A DNA stretch of 64,000 bases from BP-133 sp040756995 (GTDB lineage: Bacteria; Actinomycetota; Acidimicrobiia; IMCC26256; BP-133), in the NCBI GenBank assembly GCA_040756995.1, contig JBFLYK010000003.1:124001-188000 (forward strand). The letters run 5' to 3'. Positions 19,860 through 31,209 of this stretch are shown in pieces. The notes under the pieces were generated by a model, which ran no database searches, was not told the origin of the DNA, and saw only the letters and a program-made list of their open reading frames with translations. Positions within the stretch are counted from its first letter, which is position 1. Every line of letters begins with the position of its first letter. The position numbers and the translations under genes are program-made.

Positions 19860-20963
19860 ATGAAGTTCGGCATGTTCTACGTGCTGGAGTGCCCGGACGG
19901 CGACTACCGACGGGCCTACAAGGAGATGCTCGGGCAGATCGAGTACGCCGAGGAGCTCGGCTGGGACTCGGTGTGGCTGGCCGAGCACCACGGCAGCGCC
20001 TACGGCAGCCTGCCGTCTCCCCAGGTGGCGATGTCGGCGATCGCCATGATCACCGAGCGGATGCGGATCGGCCTGGCGGTGAGCATCCTCCCGTTCGACA
20101 ACCCCGTCCGGGTGGCCGAGGACTTCGCCATGGTCGACGTCATCAGCAACGGACGCCTCGACCTCGGCGTGGGACGGGGCTACCAGCCCCGGGAGTTCAA
20201 GATGCTGGGCCTCGCCGACCAGCAGCAGCACAGCCGCGAGATCTTCGAGGAGGAACTCGACATCCTCGTCGGCCTGTGGGAGAACGAGCGCTTCTCCTAC
20301 CAGGGCAAGTTCTTCCAGATCGAGGACGTCAGCATCACGCCGCGGCCGGTGCAGAAGCCGCGCCCTCCGCTGTACGTGGCCGCGATCAGCCCGTCGACGT
20401 TCGAACTCGTCCGCAAGTACGACATGAACGTCCTCGTGACGCCGACGCTCATGTCGCTCGACGAGCTGAAGACCTTCGTGCTCAAGGCCAAGCGGGACCT
20501 GTGCGAGCTGGGCCACGACCCGCTCGAGCTGAACTTCCCGATGAACTGGCAGATGCACCTGGCCGAGACCGAGGAGGAGGCGCTCAGCCGGCCGTCGGAG
20601 GCGCTCGACTGGTACTTCAACCTCGTCATGAAGCTCGTGCCGAAGGGCCCGAGCGCCCCCAAGGGTTACGAGTACATGGCCAACCTGGCCGAGGCCTTCG
20701 AAGCCGGCGGCGGCGTGTCGATCAACGACCTGCGGGCCGCCGGGATCATCCTCCTCGACACGCCGGACAAGGTCCGGGCGAAGATCGAGGAGGTCTACAC
20801 CGAGATCGGCCAGCAGGAGATCTTCACCTGGATGCGCATCGGCGGTCTCGAGGACAAGAAGGTCCGGGCGTCGATGAAGCTCTTCGCCGAAGAGGTCATC
20901 CCCTACTTCAAGGACAAGGACCCCATCGTCCCCGAGTCGCTGAAGGACTGCGTGAAGACCTGA
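19860..20963 (+). CDS. LLM-class flavin-dependent oxidoreductase (second of two)
   Basis: A 367-residue paralogue of the preceding enzyme, with the same landmarks (ELGWDSVWLAEHHG, SNGRLDLGVGRGYQPREF, SITPRPVQKPRPPLYVAA). Sequence divergence suggests a different substrate or a two-component arrangement rather than a recent duplication. The ATG follows GAGAGGAAGG. The stop directly abuts the stop of the convergent subtilase gene (TGATCA), leaving no room for a separate terminator. Confidence 0.87.
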   Translation: MKFGMFYVLECPDGDYRRAYKEMLGQIEYAEELGWDSVWLAEHHGSAYGSLPSPQVAMSAIAMITERMRIGLAVSILPFDNPVRVAEDFAMVDVISNGRLDLGVGRGYQPREFKMLGLADQQQHSREIFEEELDILVGLWENERFSYQGKFFQIEDVSITPRPVQKPRPPLYVAAISPSTFELVRKYDMNVLVTPTLMSLDELKTFVLKAKRDLCELGHDPLELNFPMNWQMHLAETEEEALSRPSEALDWYFNLVMKLVPKGPSAPKGYEYMANLAEAFEAGGGVSINDLRAAGIILLDTPDKVRAKIEEVYTEIGQQEIFTWMRIGGLEDKKVRASMKLFAEEVIPYFKDKDPIVPESLKDCVKT

Positions 20964-22280
20964 TCAGTAGCCGACGTCGTTGGCCAGGTTGCCGTAGAAC
21001 TTGCCGTCGACCGGACGGTGGGTGTCGCCCAGGAAGCCCTGGTCGGCGGGACGGGCGGCGGCGTCGGCCTTGAGCTTGGCGATGATCTGGGCCGGGCTCA
21101 TGCCGGCGCACGGCCCGGCGTCGATGCAGCGGGCGACCAGGCCGGCCACGTGCGGCGCGGCCATCGACGTACCCGAGATCGCCTTGAACTTCCCGTCGTT
21201 CCACGTGGAGGTGATGCACACGCCGGGAGCGGCGATCACATGGTTGGCGTCGGGCGAGCCGGGGACGGCGTAGTTGGAGAAGGTGGCGGCGACGTCGTCG
21301 AGGCTCTTGGAGGCGCAGCCGGCCGCGGCCGTGCTGGCGAAGAGCCCGCCCGGCTTGCCGTCGAAGTCGGCCATGGCCGTCACGGCCAGCACCTCGTCGT
21401 AGCTGGCCGGCACCGACTCCGACAGGTCCTCCTTGGAGTTCCCGGCGGCCACGACCACGGTCACGCCGGCGGCGGTGACCCGGCAGACGGCGGCGTGGAA
21501 GGCGTCCTTGTCGGTCGCGCCGCACTGGCCGTCGTCGTCGCCCGGCCCGCCGAGGCTCATGTTGACGACCTTGATGTTGTTGGCGGCGGCGTTCTCCGCC
21601 ACCCAGTTGAGGCCGCAGATGACGCTGGAGAGGCTGCCGGCGCCGAAGGAGGAGAAGACCCGTACGGCGTAGAGCGGCGTGCCGGGCGAGACGCCGACCA
21701 CACCCTGGCCGGTGTCCTTGGCGGCCACGGTGCCGGCGACGTGGGTGCCGTGCCCGTTGTTGTCCTTGGTCTTGCCGCCCCCGCCGCCGAGGAGGTCGCC
21801 GAGCAGGTCGTTGGCGCAGTCGACCCCGCCGACCACGTTGAGGTCGGGTCGGGGCGTGATGCCGGTATCGACGATGGCCACGGCGGCCTTCTTCTCCACC
21901 CCGGCCGCGCCCGCCACCGGCGCGGCGCCGATGCGCCTGACTCCGGTGGGAACCCCGTCGGTGCTGAAGGCCTGGGCGTTGCTGTCGAGCAGGCGGACGG
22001 GCCGGTCGGCGGTTACGAACGCCACGCGGGGGTCACGCTGGAGGCTCCCGAGGCGGCTCTGCGTCAGCGACACGACCAGCGTGTTGACCGAGCCGAACAG
22101 CGAGTTGACGGTGGCGCCGAGGCCGGTGGCCCGGTTGGCCACGGCTCCAGCGTCGGCCGACTCGTTGAGGACGACGATGTAGCGCCCCGGCGACCCGGCG
22201 CTGTTCGCCGTCGACGTGAGCGACAGCCCCACCGGGGCCAGCGCCATCACCAGCACTGCCACGACCCATCTGCGCAGCAT
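20964..22280 (-). CDS. Secreted subtilisin-like serine protease (S8)
   Basis: A 438-residue exported protease: signal peptide (about residues 1-28), an I9-type inhibitor prodomain beginning RYIVVLNESADAGAVANRA, then the catalytic domain with Asp in AVAIVDTGITP, His in DNNGHGTHVAGTVA, the oxyanion region VVVAAGNSKE and Ser in SGTSMAAPHVAGL. All triad residues are present, and several Cys pairs may form disulfides. I chose the ATG at 22280, with GGAGG about 10 bases upstream. It is convergent with the LLM genes and has no obvious functional link to them. Confidence 0.9.
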   Translation of the reverse strand: MLRRWVVAVLVMALAPVGLSLTSTANSAGSPGRYIVVLNESADAGAVANRATGLGATVNSLFGSVNTLVVSLTQSRLGSLQRDPRVAFVTADRPVRLLDSNAQAFSTDGVPTGVRRIGAAPVAGAAGVEKKAAVAIVDTGITPRPDLNVVGGVDCANDLLGDLLGGGGGKTKDNNGHGTHVAGTVAAKDTGQGVVGVSPGTPLYAVRVFSSFGAGSLSSVICGLNWVAENAAANNIKVVNMSLGGPGDDDGQCGATDKDAFHAAVCRVTAAGVTVVVAAGNSKEDLSESVPASYDEVLAVTAMADFDGKPGGLFASTAAAGCASKSLDDVAATFSNYAVPGSPDANHVIAAPGVCITSTWNDGKFKAISGTSMAAPHVAGLVARCIDAGPCAGMSPAQIIAKLKADAAARPADQGFLGDTHRPVDGKFYGNLANDVGY

Positions 22281-22378
22281 CCCTGACCGACCTCCGTCCC
22301 TGTCCCCCGGGCGGGGGACGCCACCCGATCTCACCAAGCGGCGCCTCGATCAGCCGGTCTGCTGAGGTCCCTCAACGA

Positions 22379-22406
22379 CGAGAGCCCGGCTGCTGCCGGG
22401 CTCTCG
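22379..22406 (-). terminator. Hairpin terminator after clpC
   Basis: A perfect 12-pair stem (CGAGAGCCCGGC/GCCGGGCTCTCG, 4-base loop) 32 bases past the clpC stop. On the minus strand no T run follows. It lies between the start of the subtilase gene and the end of clpC, so it most likely ends clpC transcription. Confidence 0.65.
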
Positions 22407-22437
22407 TTTGAGATGTTGAGGGAACGAAAGGTGCGAA

Positions 22438-24921
<2,484 letters not shown>

Positions 24922-25045
24922 GTGCCTGCCTCCTGCCTGATCCACCTGACCCCAGGGGTTGGGGCCGGGTTTCGGCGTCCCTCCGGTTTCTCGAGCTTCG
25001 GGACCTGGCCGGACGCTGGTTGACCTCTGATTTTACTGCCCTGTT

Positions 25046-25062
25046 GCGAGCGTACCGCTCGC
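25046..25062. promoter_or_regulatory. Inverted repeat upstream of clpC
   Basis: A perfect 7-base inverted repeat with a 3-base spacer (GCGAGCG-TAC-CGCTCGC), about 125 bases upstream of the clpC start and 133 before the divergent polyprenyl synthase gene. Actinobacterial clp genes are often controlled by ClgR through GC-rich palindromes. The match is only suggestive. Confidence 0.3.
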
Positions 25063-25194
25063 GGAAGCGGCGGGCGTCGGGCACCCGGGAGGCTCTGCCC
25101 GCCGAGGACCCCCCAAAAACCTGCAAACTCGTTCAAGTGACGCTCAGGAGCGGCAGTTTGTTCCCTATCGCTCCCCCGCCTACCCTGCCGAGCT

Positions 25195-26196
25195 ATGACC
25201 GTGGTGGAGGGGCTGCCGTGGCTGGCCGACGACCTGGTCCGCGTCGAGGCCGCGCTGCGGGCCTCGGTGCAGACCGGTGACCCCTTCCTCACCGACGTCG
25301 CCTCCCACCTTATCGGCGCCGGTGGAAAGCGGATTCGGCCGGCCCTGACGCTGTGCGCCGGATACGCCGCCCACCCCGACGGGCCCGTCAGCGACGACGT
25401 CATCACCGGGGCGGTGGCGGTCGAGCTGGTCCACCTCGGGTCGCTGTACCACGACGACGTCATCGACGAGGCCTCTACCCGCCGGGGCACCGAAAGTGTC
25501 AACCACCGGTGGTCGAACATCGTGGCGATCCTGGCCGGCGACTTCCTCCTGGCCCGGGCCTCCTCGCTGGCGGCCTCGCTGGGCGTGGAGGTGGCCGGGA
25601 TCCTGGCCGACACCATCGGCGAGCTGTGCCAGGGCCAGGTCCTGGAGTTGCAGCGGCTCTACGACGTCAACCGCGACGAGGCGGCCTACTTCGGCTCGAT
25701 CGCCGGCAAGACGGCGTCGCTCATGGCCACGGCCTGCCGGATCGGGGCGATCGTCGGCGGGCTCGACCGCCCGGCCGTCGACTCCCTGACCGAGTACGGC
25801 CGCCACGCCGGGATGATCTTCCAGATCGTCGACGACGTCCTCGACCTCACCGCCACCGACGAGGAGCTCGGCAAGCCGTCGGGTCTCGACCTGGCCGAGG
25901 GCATCTACACCCTCCCGGTGATCTACGCCCTGCGGTCGTCCCCGGAGCTCAAGGCGCTGCTCGGCCGGCCCCTCGACCCCGAGGCCGTCGCCCAGGGCCG
26001 GGCGCTGGCCTGCGCCGACGGCGCCGTGGGCAACGCCCTGGCGGTGGCCGACGAGCACGCCGCCCAGGCCGCCCGGGTGCTGGGCGAGGCCAAGATCGAC
26101 GGGTCGGTCACCGCGGCGCTCAACCGCCTCTGCCGCTCGATCATCGAGCGGTCCCGGTCGCGCCCGGCCGCCGCCTCCGGCGCCCGGGCGAGCTAG
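25195..26196 (+). CDS. Polyprenyl diphosphate synthase (trans type)
   Basis: A 333-residue class I prenyltransferase that lengthens an allylic diphosphate with IPP. The first Asp-rich motif is DDVID (87-91, HLGSLYHDDVIDEASTRRG), and the second is DDVLD (213-217, MIFQIVDDVLDLT); GGKRIRP (43-49) binds IPP. The first motif is the short DDxxD form with no insertion, as in long-chain (for example octaprenyl/heptaprenyl) synthases that make menaquinone side chains. The chain length is not certain. It stands alone on the plus strand, divergent from clpC. Confidence 0.9.
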   Translation: MTVVEGLPWLADDLVRVEAALRASVQTGDPFLTDVASHLIGAGGKRIRPALTLCAGYAAHPDGPVSDDVITGAVAVELVHLGSLYHDDVIDEASTRRGTESVNHRWSNIVAILAGDFLLARASSLAASLGVEVAGILADTIGELCQGQVLELQRLYDVNRDEAAYFGSIAGKTASLMATACRIGAIVGGLDRPAVDSLTEYGRHAGMIFQIVDDVLDLTATDEELGKPSGLDLAEGIYTLPVIYALRSSPELKALLGRPLDPEAVAQGRALACADGAVGNALAVADEHAAQAARVLGEAKIDGSVTAALNRLCRSIIERSRSRPAAASGARAS

Positions 26197-26213
26197 CCCC
26201 CCGCTTCCAGCTT

Positions 26214-26981
26214 CTAGAGCTGACCCCGGCCGCGCTGGGCGATCGCCGCCCGGCGGGCTTCGATCTCGCCGGGGTCGTACCGCCACTCCTGGAAGCGGCG
26301 CCGCTCCAGCTCCAGGCCGTCGGCGAGGGGCCGTTCGGCGACGTCGCGGTAGGTGGCGTGCAGGGCGGCGACGGTGCGGGGATCACCGGCGGCGATGTCG
26401 CCGGCCAGACGCAGGGCGGTGGGGAGCAGTTCGTCGTGGGGGACGACGTGGTTCACCAGGCCGAGCCGGTGGGCCTCGGCGGCGTCGATGAAGTTGCCGG
26501 TGAGGCTCATCTCCCGGGCCTTGCGGAGGCCGACGGCCTGGGGGAGGAGACCCGAGAGCCCCCCGCCGGGATGGACGCCGACCCGGGCGTGCGTGTCGCC
26601 GAAGACCGCCCGTTCGGAGGCGACGAGAAACGTGCACTGGAGCGCCAGCTCGAGCCCGCCGGTGATGGCGGGACCGTTGATCGCCCCGATGACCGGGGTG
26701 TTCATCCCGTAGAGGACCCACCACACCGACTCTTTGGGGTCGACCACCCCGCTCGACGGGAGACCCGAGGTGCCGGCCTCCCGCAGGTCGAGTCCGGCGC
26801 AGAACGCCGGGTCGGTGCCGGTCAGGACGACGGCCAGGACGTCGCCGTCGTCCTCGGCGGCGTGGAGCACCTCCACGAGCCGTTCGAGCAGTTCGGAGGA
26901 CAGGGCGTTGCGGGCGGCGGGCCGGTTGAGCGTCAGCGTCCGGACGCCGTCGGCCGTTGCGGTGAGGAGAACCGGTTCCAT
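26214..26981 (-). CDS. Enoyl-CoA hydratase/isomerase family protein
   Basis: A 255-residue crotonase-fold protein. The first oxyanion segment is AFCAGLDLREAG and the second is AINGPAITGGLELALQCTFL. The position of the usual second catalytic glutamate is replaced within GVHPGGGLSGLLP, so some crotonase activity other than plain hydration (isomerase, hydrolase) is possible. It lies 32 bases downstream of an alpha/beta hydrolase gene on the same strand. Confidence 0.85.
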   Translation of the reverse strand: MEPVLLTATADGVRTLTLNRPAARNALSSELLERLVEVLHAAEDDGDVLAVVLTGTDPAFCAGLDLREAGTSGLPSSGVVDPKESVWWVLYGMNTPVIGAINGPAITGGLELALQCTFLVASERAVFGDTHARVGVHPGGGLSGLLPQAVGLRKAREMSLTGNFIDAAEAHRLGLVNHVVPHDELLPTALRLAGDIAAGDPRTVAALHATYRDVAERPLADGLELERRRFQEWRYDPGEIEARRAAIAQRGRGQL

Positions 26982-27013
26982 GGCCGGGAACGGTACCCGT
27001 CCCCCTCAGGGTC

Positions 27014-27835
27014 TCAGCCGGTCGCGGTGGCGGGGTGGCGCTCGACGTCGCGCAGGAAGTCGAGGACGGCGGCGTTGAAATCGGGGGCCGCTTCCAGCAT
27101 GAGGCCGTGGCCGGCGCCCTTGAGCGTCACGAGGCGGGCGTCGGGGATCAGCGAGGCCACCTCGGCGGCGTCGGCCGGCGTCGTCAGCGTGTCCTTCGAG
27201 CCGCAGATCACCAGTGTGGGGACTTCGATGTCGGCCAGCCGGCCCCGCTCGCAGTCCGGCGCCCCGAGCAGCGCCTCGATCTGGCCGTCGAAGGCGTGGG
27301 CCGGCTGCTGGAGGATGATCGGCCAAAGCAGATTGATGAACAGGCCGAAGGTCCAGGCGGTGCGGGGACCGAGCAGCCAGGGAAAGGCCCGGCGGGCCCA
27401 GGCGTGCACGCCCTGCGTGCGGGCCGTCTCCTGCCAGCGGGCCAGGAGTTCGAGCCGCCACGGCTGATGGCGGCAGGCCGTCCCCGCCAGCGTCAGCGAC
27501 CGGATCCGGTCGGGGTGCTGCACGGCCATCACCTGGGCCACGTAGCTGCCCATCGAGTGGCCGACGACGTGGGCCCGTCCGAGGCCTTCGGCGTCGAGGA
27601 CGGCGACGGCGTCGGCGGCCATCTGCTCCAGGGTGTAGGGCCCCTCGGGCTTGTCGGAGCGGCCGGAACCGCGGTTGTCGACGGCGATGCAGCGGAACCG
27701 GCGGCCGAACACCAGCCGCTGACAGGCCCAGATCCGCAGATCGGTGGCCAGGCCCGAGATCAGCAGGAGCGGCTCTCCCCGCCCCCACGTCTCGTAGTAG
27801 ATGGCAGTGCCGTCGGCGGCCCTGGCGGTGGCCAC
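27014..27835 (-). CDS. Alpha/beta hydrolase
   Basis: A 273-residue alpha/beta hydrolase with nucleophile S94 in VGHSMGSYVA and probable base in GAGHGLMLE. The usual oxyanion HG is replaced by SG (LLLISGLATD). It resembles 3-oxoadipate enol-lactonase-like or esterase-like hydrolases; the substrate is unknown. It precedes the crotonase-family gene, and the two may form an operon. An 88-base gap separates it from lysS upstream, so it could have its own promoter. Confidence 0.85.
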   Translation of the reverse strand: MATARAADGTAIYYETWGRGEPLLLISGLATDLRIWACQRLVFGRRFRCIAVDNRGSGRSDKPEGPYTLEQMAADAVAVLDAEGLGRAHVVGHSMGSYVAQVMAVQHPDRIRSLTLAGTACRHQPWRLELLARWQETARTQGVHAWARRAFPWLLGPRTAWTFGLFINLLWPIILQQPAHAFDGQIEALLGAPDCERGRLADIEVPTLVICGSKDTLTTPADAAEVASLIPDARLVTLKGAGHGLMLEAAPDFNAAVLDFLRDVERHPATATG

Positions 27836-27923
27836 TCTGCTCCTCCGAACCGGTAGTTACTCCCCAGTATGCACTGGTATGAACGCAGCGTTACCCGGTT
27901 ATGACGCTCGGAAAGCGCCGGAG

Positions 27924-29459
27924 TTACGCCTGAGGCCGGAGATGCGGGAAGAGAATCACTTCCCGGATTGACGGCACGCCGGCCAGCAGCATGGCCAGCC
28001 GGTCGATCCCGACGCCCAGCCCGCCGCAGGGTGGGAGGCCGTATTCCAGGGCGAGGAGGTAGTCGTCGTCGACGGGTTGGGCCTCCTCGTCACCGCCGGC
28101 GGCCAGCACCGCCTGGGCCTCGAAGCGGGCCCGCTGGTCGACCGGATCGTTGAGCTCGGAGAAGGCGTTGGCCAGCTCCCGGCCGGTGACGATCACTTCG
28201 AACCGCTCGACCAGCGCCGGGTCGTCCCGGTGGGGACGGGCCAGCGGCGACACCTCGCGGGGATAGTCGAGGACGAACATCGGCCCGACGATGGCGTGCT
28301 CGGTGGTCTTCTCGTAGATCTCGAGCACCAGCTTGCCCGGCCCCCACTTCGGGTCGTAGGGAACGCCGAGGGTGTCGCAGATCTTCTGCAGCTCGCCCAC
28401 CGGCATGGCGGGGTGGACGTCGACGCCGGCGTGCTCCTGAACCAGCTCCCGGAGGGTGCGGCGGGGCCATGGCGGGGCGAGATCGACCGGCGCCCCATCC
28501 TCCGCATCCCCGGGCGAGGGAACGGTGGTGGAGCCGGTCGCCTCCCGGGCGGCGTGGGCGACGAGCTCCTCGGTCAGCGTCATCATCTCGGTGTAGTCGG
28601 CGAAGGCCTGGTAGGCCTCGAGCATCGTGAACTCGGGGTTGTGCCGGGTCGACAGCCCCTCGTTGCGGAAGACGCGGCCGATCTCGTAGACCCGCTCGAA
28701 GCCCGCCACGATCAGCCGCTTGAGATAGAGCTCGGGGGCGATCCGCAGGAACAGGTCCATGTCGAGGGCGTTGTGGTGGGTGACGAACGGCTTGGCCGCC
28801 GCCCCACCGGGGACCGGATGGAGGACGGGTGTCTCCACTTCGATGAACGCCTGCGAGTCGAGGTAGCGGCGGATGGCGCTGATGGCGGCGAAGCGGATCT
28901 GGAACACCCGGCGGGCGTCCTCGTTGACGATGAGGTCGACGTAGCGGCGCCGGAAGCGGGTCTCGACGTCGGACAGGCCGTGCCACTTGTCGGGCAGGGG
29001 CCGGAGCGACTTGGACAGCAGCCGGAACGTCCGGACCTTCACCGACAGCTCGCCCCGGCGGGTCGTCATGACCTCGCCCTCGACGCCGACCCAGTCCCCC
29101 AGGTCGAGGCGGGCGAACTCGGCCAGCGCCTCCTCCCCTACTTCGCCCTGGGACACGAAGAGCTGGATGGTGGCCGTGCCGTCCCGCAAGGTGGCGAAGA
29201 CGAGCTTGCCCTGGCGGCGGATCAGCAGGAGGCGGCCGGCCACCCGGACGGTGACGCCGGTCTCGGAGCCGGGCTCGAGGCTGTCGTACTCGTCGTGGAG
29301 CGACTGGGCGGTGCGGTCGCGGTCGAAGCGGACGGGATAGGGGTCGCCGCCCGCCGCCCGGATGGCCTCGACCGCGCCGAGCCGGCGCTCGTATTCGGCG
29401 TCGGCGACGCCTGGTTCGCCGAACTCCTCGGCGCTCGGAATGCTCTCCGGATCAGTCAT
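27924..29459 (-). CDS. lysS: Lysine--tRNA ligase (class II)
   Basis: A 511-residue class II lysyl-tRNA synthetase. An N-terminal OB-fold anticodon-binding domain spans about residues 55-165 (VTVRVAGRLLLIRRQGKL). The catalytic domain has motif 1 around FIEVETPVLHPVPGGA, motif 2 FRNEGLSTRHNPEFTMLEAY and motif 3 GLGVGIDRLAMLLAG. The ATG overlaps the coaX stop (ATGA), which ties it to the cofactor operon. The C-terminal half carries a Ser/Pro/Asp-rich loop between motifs 2 and 3. Confidence 0.95.
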   Translation of the reverse strand: MTDPESIPSAEEFGEPGVADAEYERRLGAVEAIRAAGGDPYPVRFDRDRTAQSLHDEYDSLEPGSETGVTVRVAGRLLLIRRQGKLVFATLRDGTATIQLFVSQGEVGEEALAEFARLDLGDWVGVEGEVMTTRRGELSVKVRTFRLLSKSLRPLPDKWHGLSDVETRFRRRYVDLIVNEDARRVFQIRFAAISAIRRYLDSQAFIEVETPVLHPVPGGAAAKPFVTHHNALDMDLFLRIAPELYLKRLIVAGFERVYEIGRVFRNEGLSTRHNPEFTMLEAYQAFADYTEMMTLTEELVAHAAREATGSTTVPSPGDAEDGAPVDLAPPWPRRTLRELVQEHAGVDVHPAMPVGELQKICDTLGVPYDPKWGPGKLVLEIYEKTTEHAIVGPMFVLDYPREVSPLARPHRDDPALVERFEVIVTGRELANAFSELNDPVDQRARFEAQAVLAAGGDEEAQPVDDDYLLALEYGLPPCGGLGVGIDRLAMLLAGVPSIREVILFPHLRPQA

Positions 29460-30256
29460 CGGTTGCGCTCGTAAACGATCCGCAGACCGTAGAGCGTCAG
29501 CCAGGGCTCCTGGTGCTGGATGGTCGTCGACAGCGGAGCGATGAGGGCGGCGAGCCCGCCCGTGGCCACCACCGTGGAGTCGCCGAGCTCCTCGATGAAG
29601 CAGCGGACGAGGTGGTCGACCTGGCCGGTGAAGCCGTGGACGGCGCCGGACTGGATCGACTCCACCGTCGACTTGCCGATCACGTTGCGGGGCGGGACGA
29701 GCTCGACCTTCCGGAGCCCGGCGGCCCGGCCGAAGAGGGCGTCCATCGACACTTCGATCCCGGGGAAGATGGCGCCGCCGAGGTACTCGCCCTTGGCGCT
29801 GACGGCGTCGAGGGTGGTGGCGGTGCCGAAGTCGACCACGATGCTGGGCCCGCCATAGAGGTCGTAGGCGGCCACGGCGTTGGCGATCCGGTCGGCCCCG
29901 ACCTCTTTCGGGTTCTCGTAGAGGATCGGCATGCCGGTCCGCACCCCGGGCTCGATGACGCAGGGCGCCACCCCGAAGTGCCGCTCGGACATCTGGCGCA
30001 GGGCGGCGGTGACGCTCGGCACCACCGACGAGATGGCGATCCCCGTGATCTGCTCCACCGGGGCCACGCCGTGCCAGCCGAGGAACTGGCGGAGGAGGAG
30101 GGCGAGCTCGTCGGAGGTCCGCTCGGCCACGGTCACGATGCGCCAGTGGTCGATCAGCCCGCCTTCCTTGTTCTCGGGGTCGCTGACGCTCGGCTCGTCG
30201 GGGCCGAACAGGCCGACCACGGTCTGCGTGTTGCCGACGTCGATGGCGAGGAGCAT
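29456..30256 (-). CDS. coaX: Type III pantothenate kinase
   Basis: A 266-residue CoaX that phosphorylates pantothenate, the first step of CoA synthesis. Landmarks are the N-terminal phosphate loop MLLAIDVGNTQTVVGLF, the catalytic region PKEVGADRIANAVAAYDLYG, VVDFGTATTLDAVSAKGEYL and GGAIFPGIEVSMDALFGRA. It sits 15 bases after nadC and overlaps lysS. It follows panC and panD in the same operon, so pantothenate synthesis and its first activation step are encoded together. Confidence 0.95.
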   Translation of the reverse strand: MLLAIDVGNTQTVVGLFGPDEPSVSDPENKEGGLIDHWRIVTVAERTSDELALLLRQFLGWHGVAPVEQITGIAISSVVPSVTAALRQMSERHFGVAPCVIEPGVRTGMPILYENPKEVGADRIANAVAAYDLYGGPSIVVDFGTATTLDAVSAKGEYLGGAIFPGIEVSMDALFGRAAGLRKVELVPPRNVIGKSTVESIQSGAVHGFTGQVDHLVRCFIEELGDSTVVATGGLAALIAPLSTTIQHQEPWLTLYGLRIVYERNR

Positions 30257-30271
30257 CTGAGTCCCGGCTTC

Positions 30272-31114
30272 CTAATCGAGGTCCAGACCGATGTCGAGCA
30301 CCGGCGCCGAGTGGGTGAGGGCGCCGACCGAGATGAGGTCGGCGCCGGCCGCGGCGTAGGCGGCCACGGTGTCGAGCGTGACGCGACCCGACACCTCGAT
30401 GGGGAAGGCGCCTCCGGCGATCGCCACCGCCCGGGCGACCTCCTCGGGCGTCATGTTGTCGACCAGGACCAGGGCGGCCCCGGCGGCCTTGGCCTCGGCG
30501 ACCTGGTCGAGCGTGTCGCACTCGACTTCGACGATCACGCCCGGCCAATGGGCCTGGGCCCGGTCGATGGCCTCGGCGATGGTGCAGTGCCGGAGGTGGT
30601 TGTCCTTGATGAGCACGGCGTCGGACAGGTTGCCGCGGTGGTTGGCGCCCCCGCCGGCCCGGACCGCCGCCTTCTCCAGCGCCCGCAACCCGGGTGTCGT
30701 CTTGCGGGTGTCGCGGATGCGGCCGCGGCCGCCGGCGGCGGCGACGTAGGCCGCGGTGAGCGTGGCGATGCCGGACAGGTGGCCGAGGAAGTTGAGGGCC
30801 GACCGCTCGCCGGTGAGGAGGGAGCGCAGCGGCCCGGTCACCGTGCCGATCCGCTGCCCGGCGTCGAGCCGGTCGCCGTCGGCGGCCGCCCAGGTCATCG
30901 TGACCGCCGGGTCGAGCTGGGCGAAGACCTCGGTGGCGGCGGCCGTACCGGCCAGCACGCCGGGGCGGCGGGCGACGAAGTGCCCGGTGCCGACGGCATC
31001 GGCGGGGATGAGAGCGGTCGAGGTGAGGTCGCCGAGGACGCCGAGGTCCTCGGCCAGGGCCCGGGCCACGGCCTCCTGCACGGCGCTGACGGGCGGGTCG
31101 AAGTCGCTCGTCAT
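30272..31114 (-). CDS. nadC: Nicotinate-nucleotide pyrophosphorylase (carboxylating)
   Basis: A 280-residue quinolinate phosphoribosyltransferase that makes nicotinate mononucleotide from quinolinate and PRPP. Landmarks are EDLGVLGDLTSTALIPAD, the active-site RDTRKTTPGLRALEKAAVRA, GGGANHRGNLSDAVLIKDNH, the acidic VEVECDTLDQ and the phosphate-binding ISVGALTHSAP. The start codon overlaps the stop of a 32-codon frame that fills the gap to nadB. nadA is not in the window. Confidence 0.95.
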   Translation of the reverse strand: MTSDFDPPVSAVQEAVARALAEDLGVLGDLTSTALIPADAVGTGHFVARRPGVLAGTAAATEVFAQLDPAVTMTWAAADGDRLDAGQRIGTVTGPLRSLLTGERSALNFLGHLSGIATLTAAYVAAAGGRGRIRDTRKTTPGLRALEKAAVRAGGGANHRGNLSDAVLIKDNHLRHCTIAEAIDRAQAHWPGVIVEVECDTLDQVAEAKAAGAALVLVDNMTPEEVARAVAIAGGAFPIEVSGRVTLDTVAAYAAAGADLISVGALTHSAPVLDIGLDLD

Positions 31115-31209
31115 CGCCGCGTCTCGTCCTCGCCGCAGGGCGATTGAAACTGGCGTTCCTTTTCCGCTGTATCCCGGTAAACGAACGCCAGTTGGAAGTG
31201 TTGGCTCAT
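31111..31209 (-). CDS. Possible 32-residue leader-like ORF between nadB and nadC
   Basis: This frame starts with an ATG overlapping the nadB stop (ATGA) and ends with a TGA overlapping the nadC start (ATGA), so it bridges the whole gap. The peptide begins MSQHFQLAFVYRDTAEKERQ and ends in an acidic/basic tail. More than half of it is the translation of palindromic repeat copy 1. I recognise no family. It may be a translated spacer that keeps nadC coupled to nadB after insertion of the repeat, rather than a functional peptide. Confidence 0.4.
   Translation of the reverse strand: MSQHFQLAFVYRDTAEKERQFQSPCGEDETRR
31148..31196. repeat. Palindromic element, copy 1 (nadB-nadC gap)
   Basis: Inverted arms AACTGGCGTTC (31148-31158) and GAACGCCAGTT (31183-31193) enclose a 24-base centre with weaker self-complementarity. 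Its first 21 bases are identical to copy 2 at 31555-31575, and its right arm with the preceding C and following GGA also matches, while the loop differs. The outer arm bases are degenerate on the left. It lies wholly within the nadB-nadC gap. Confidence 0.85.
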
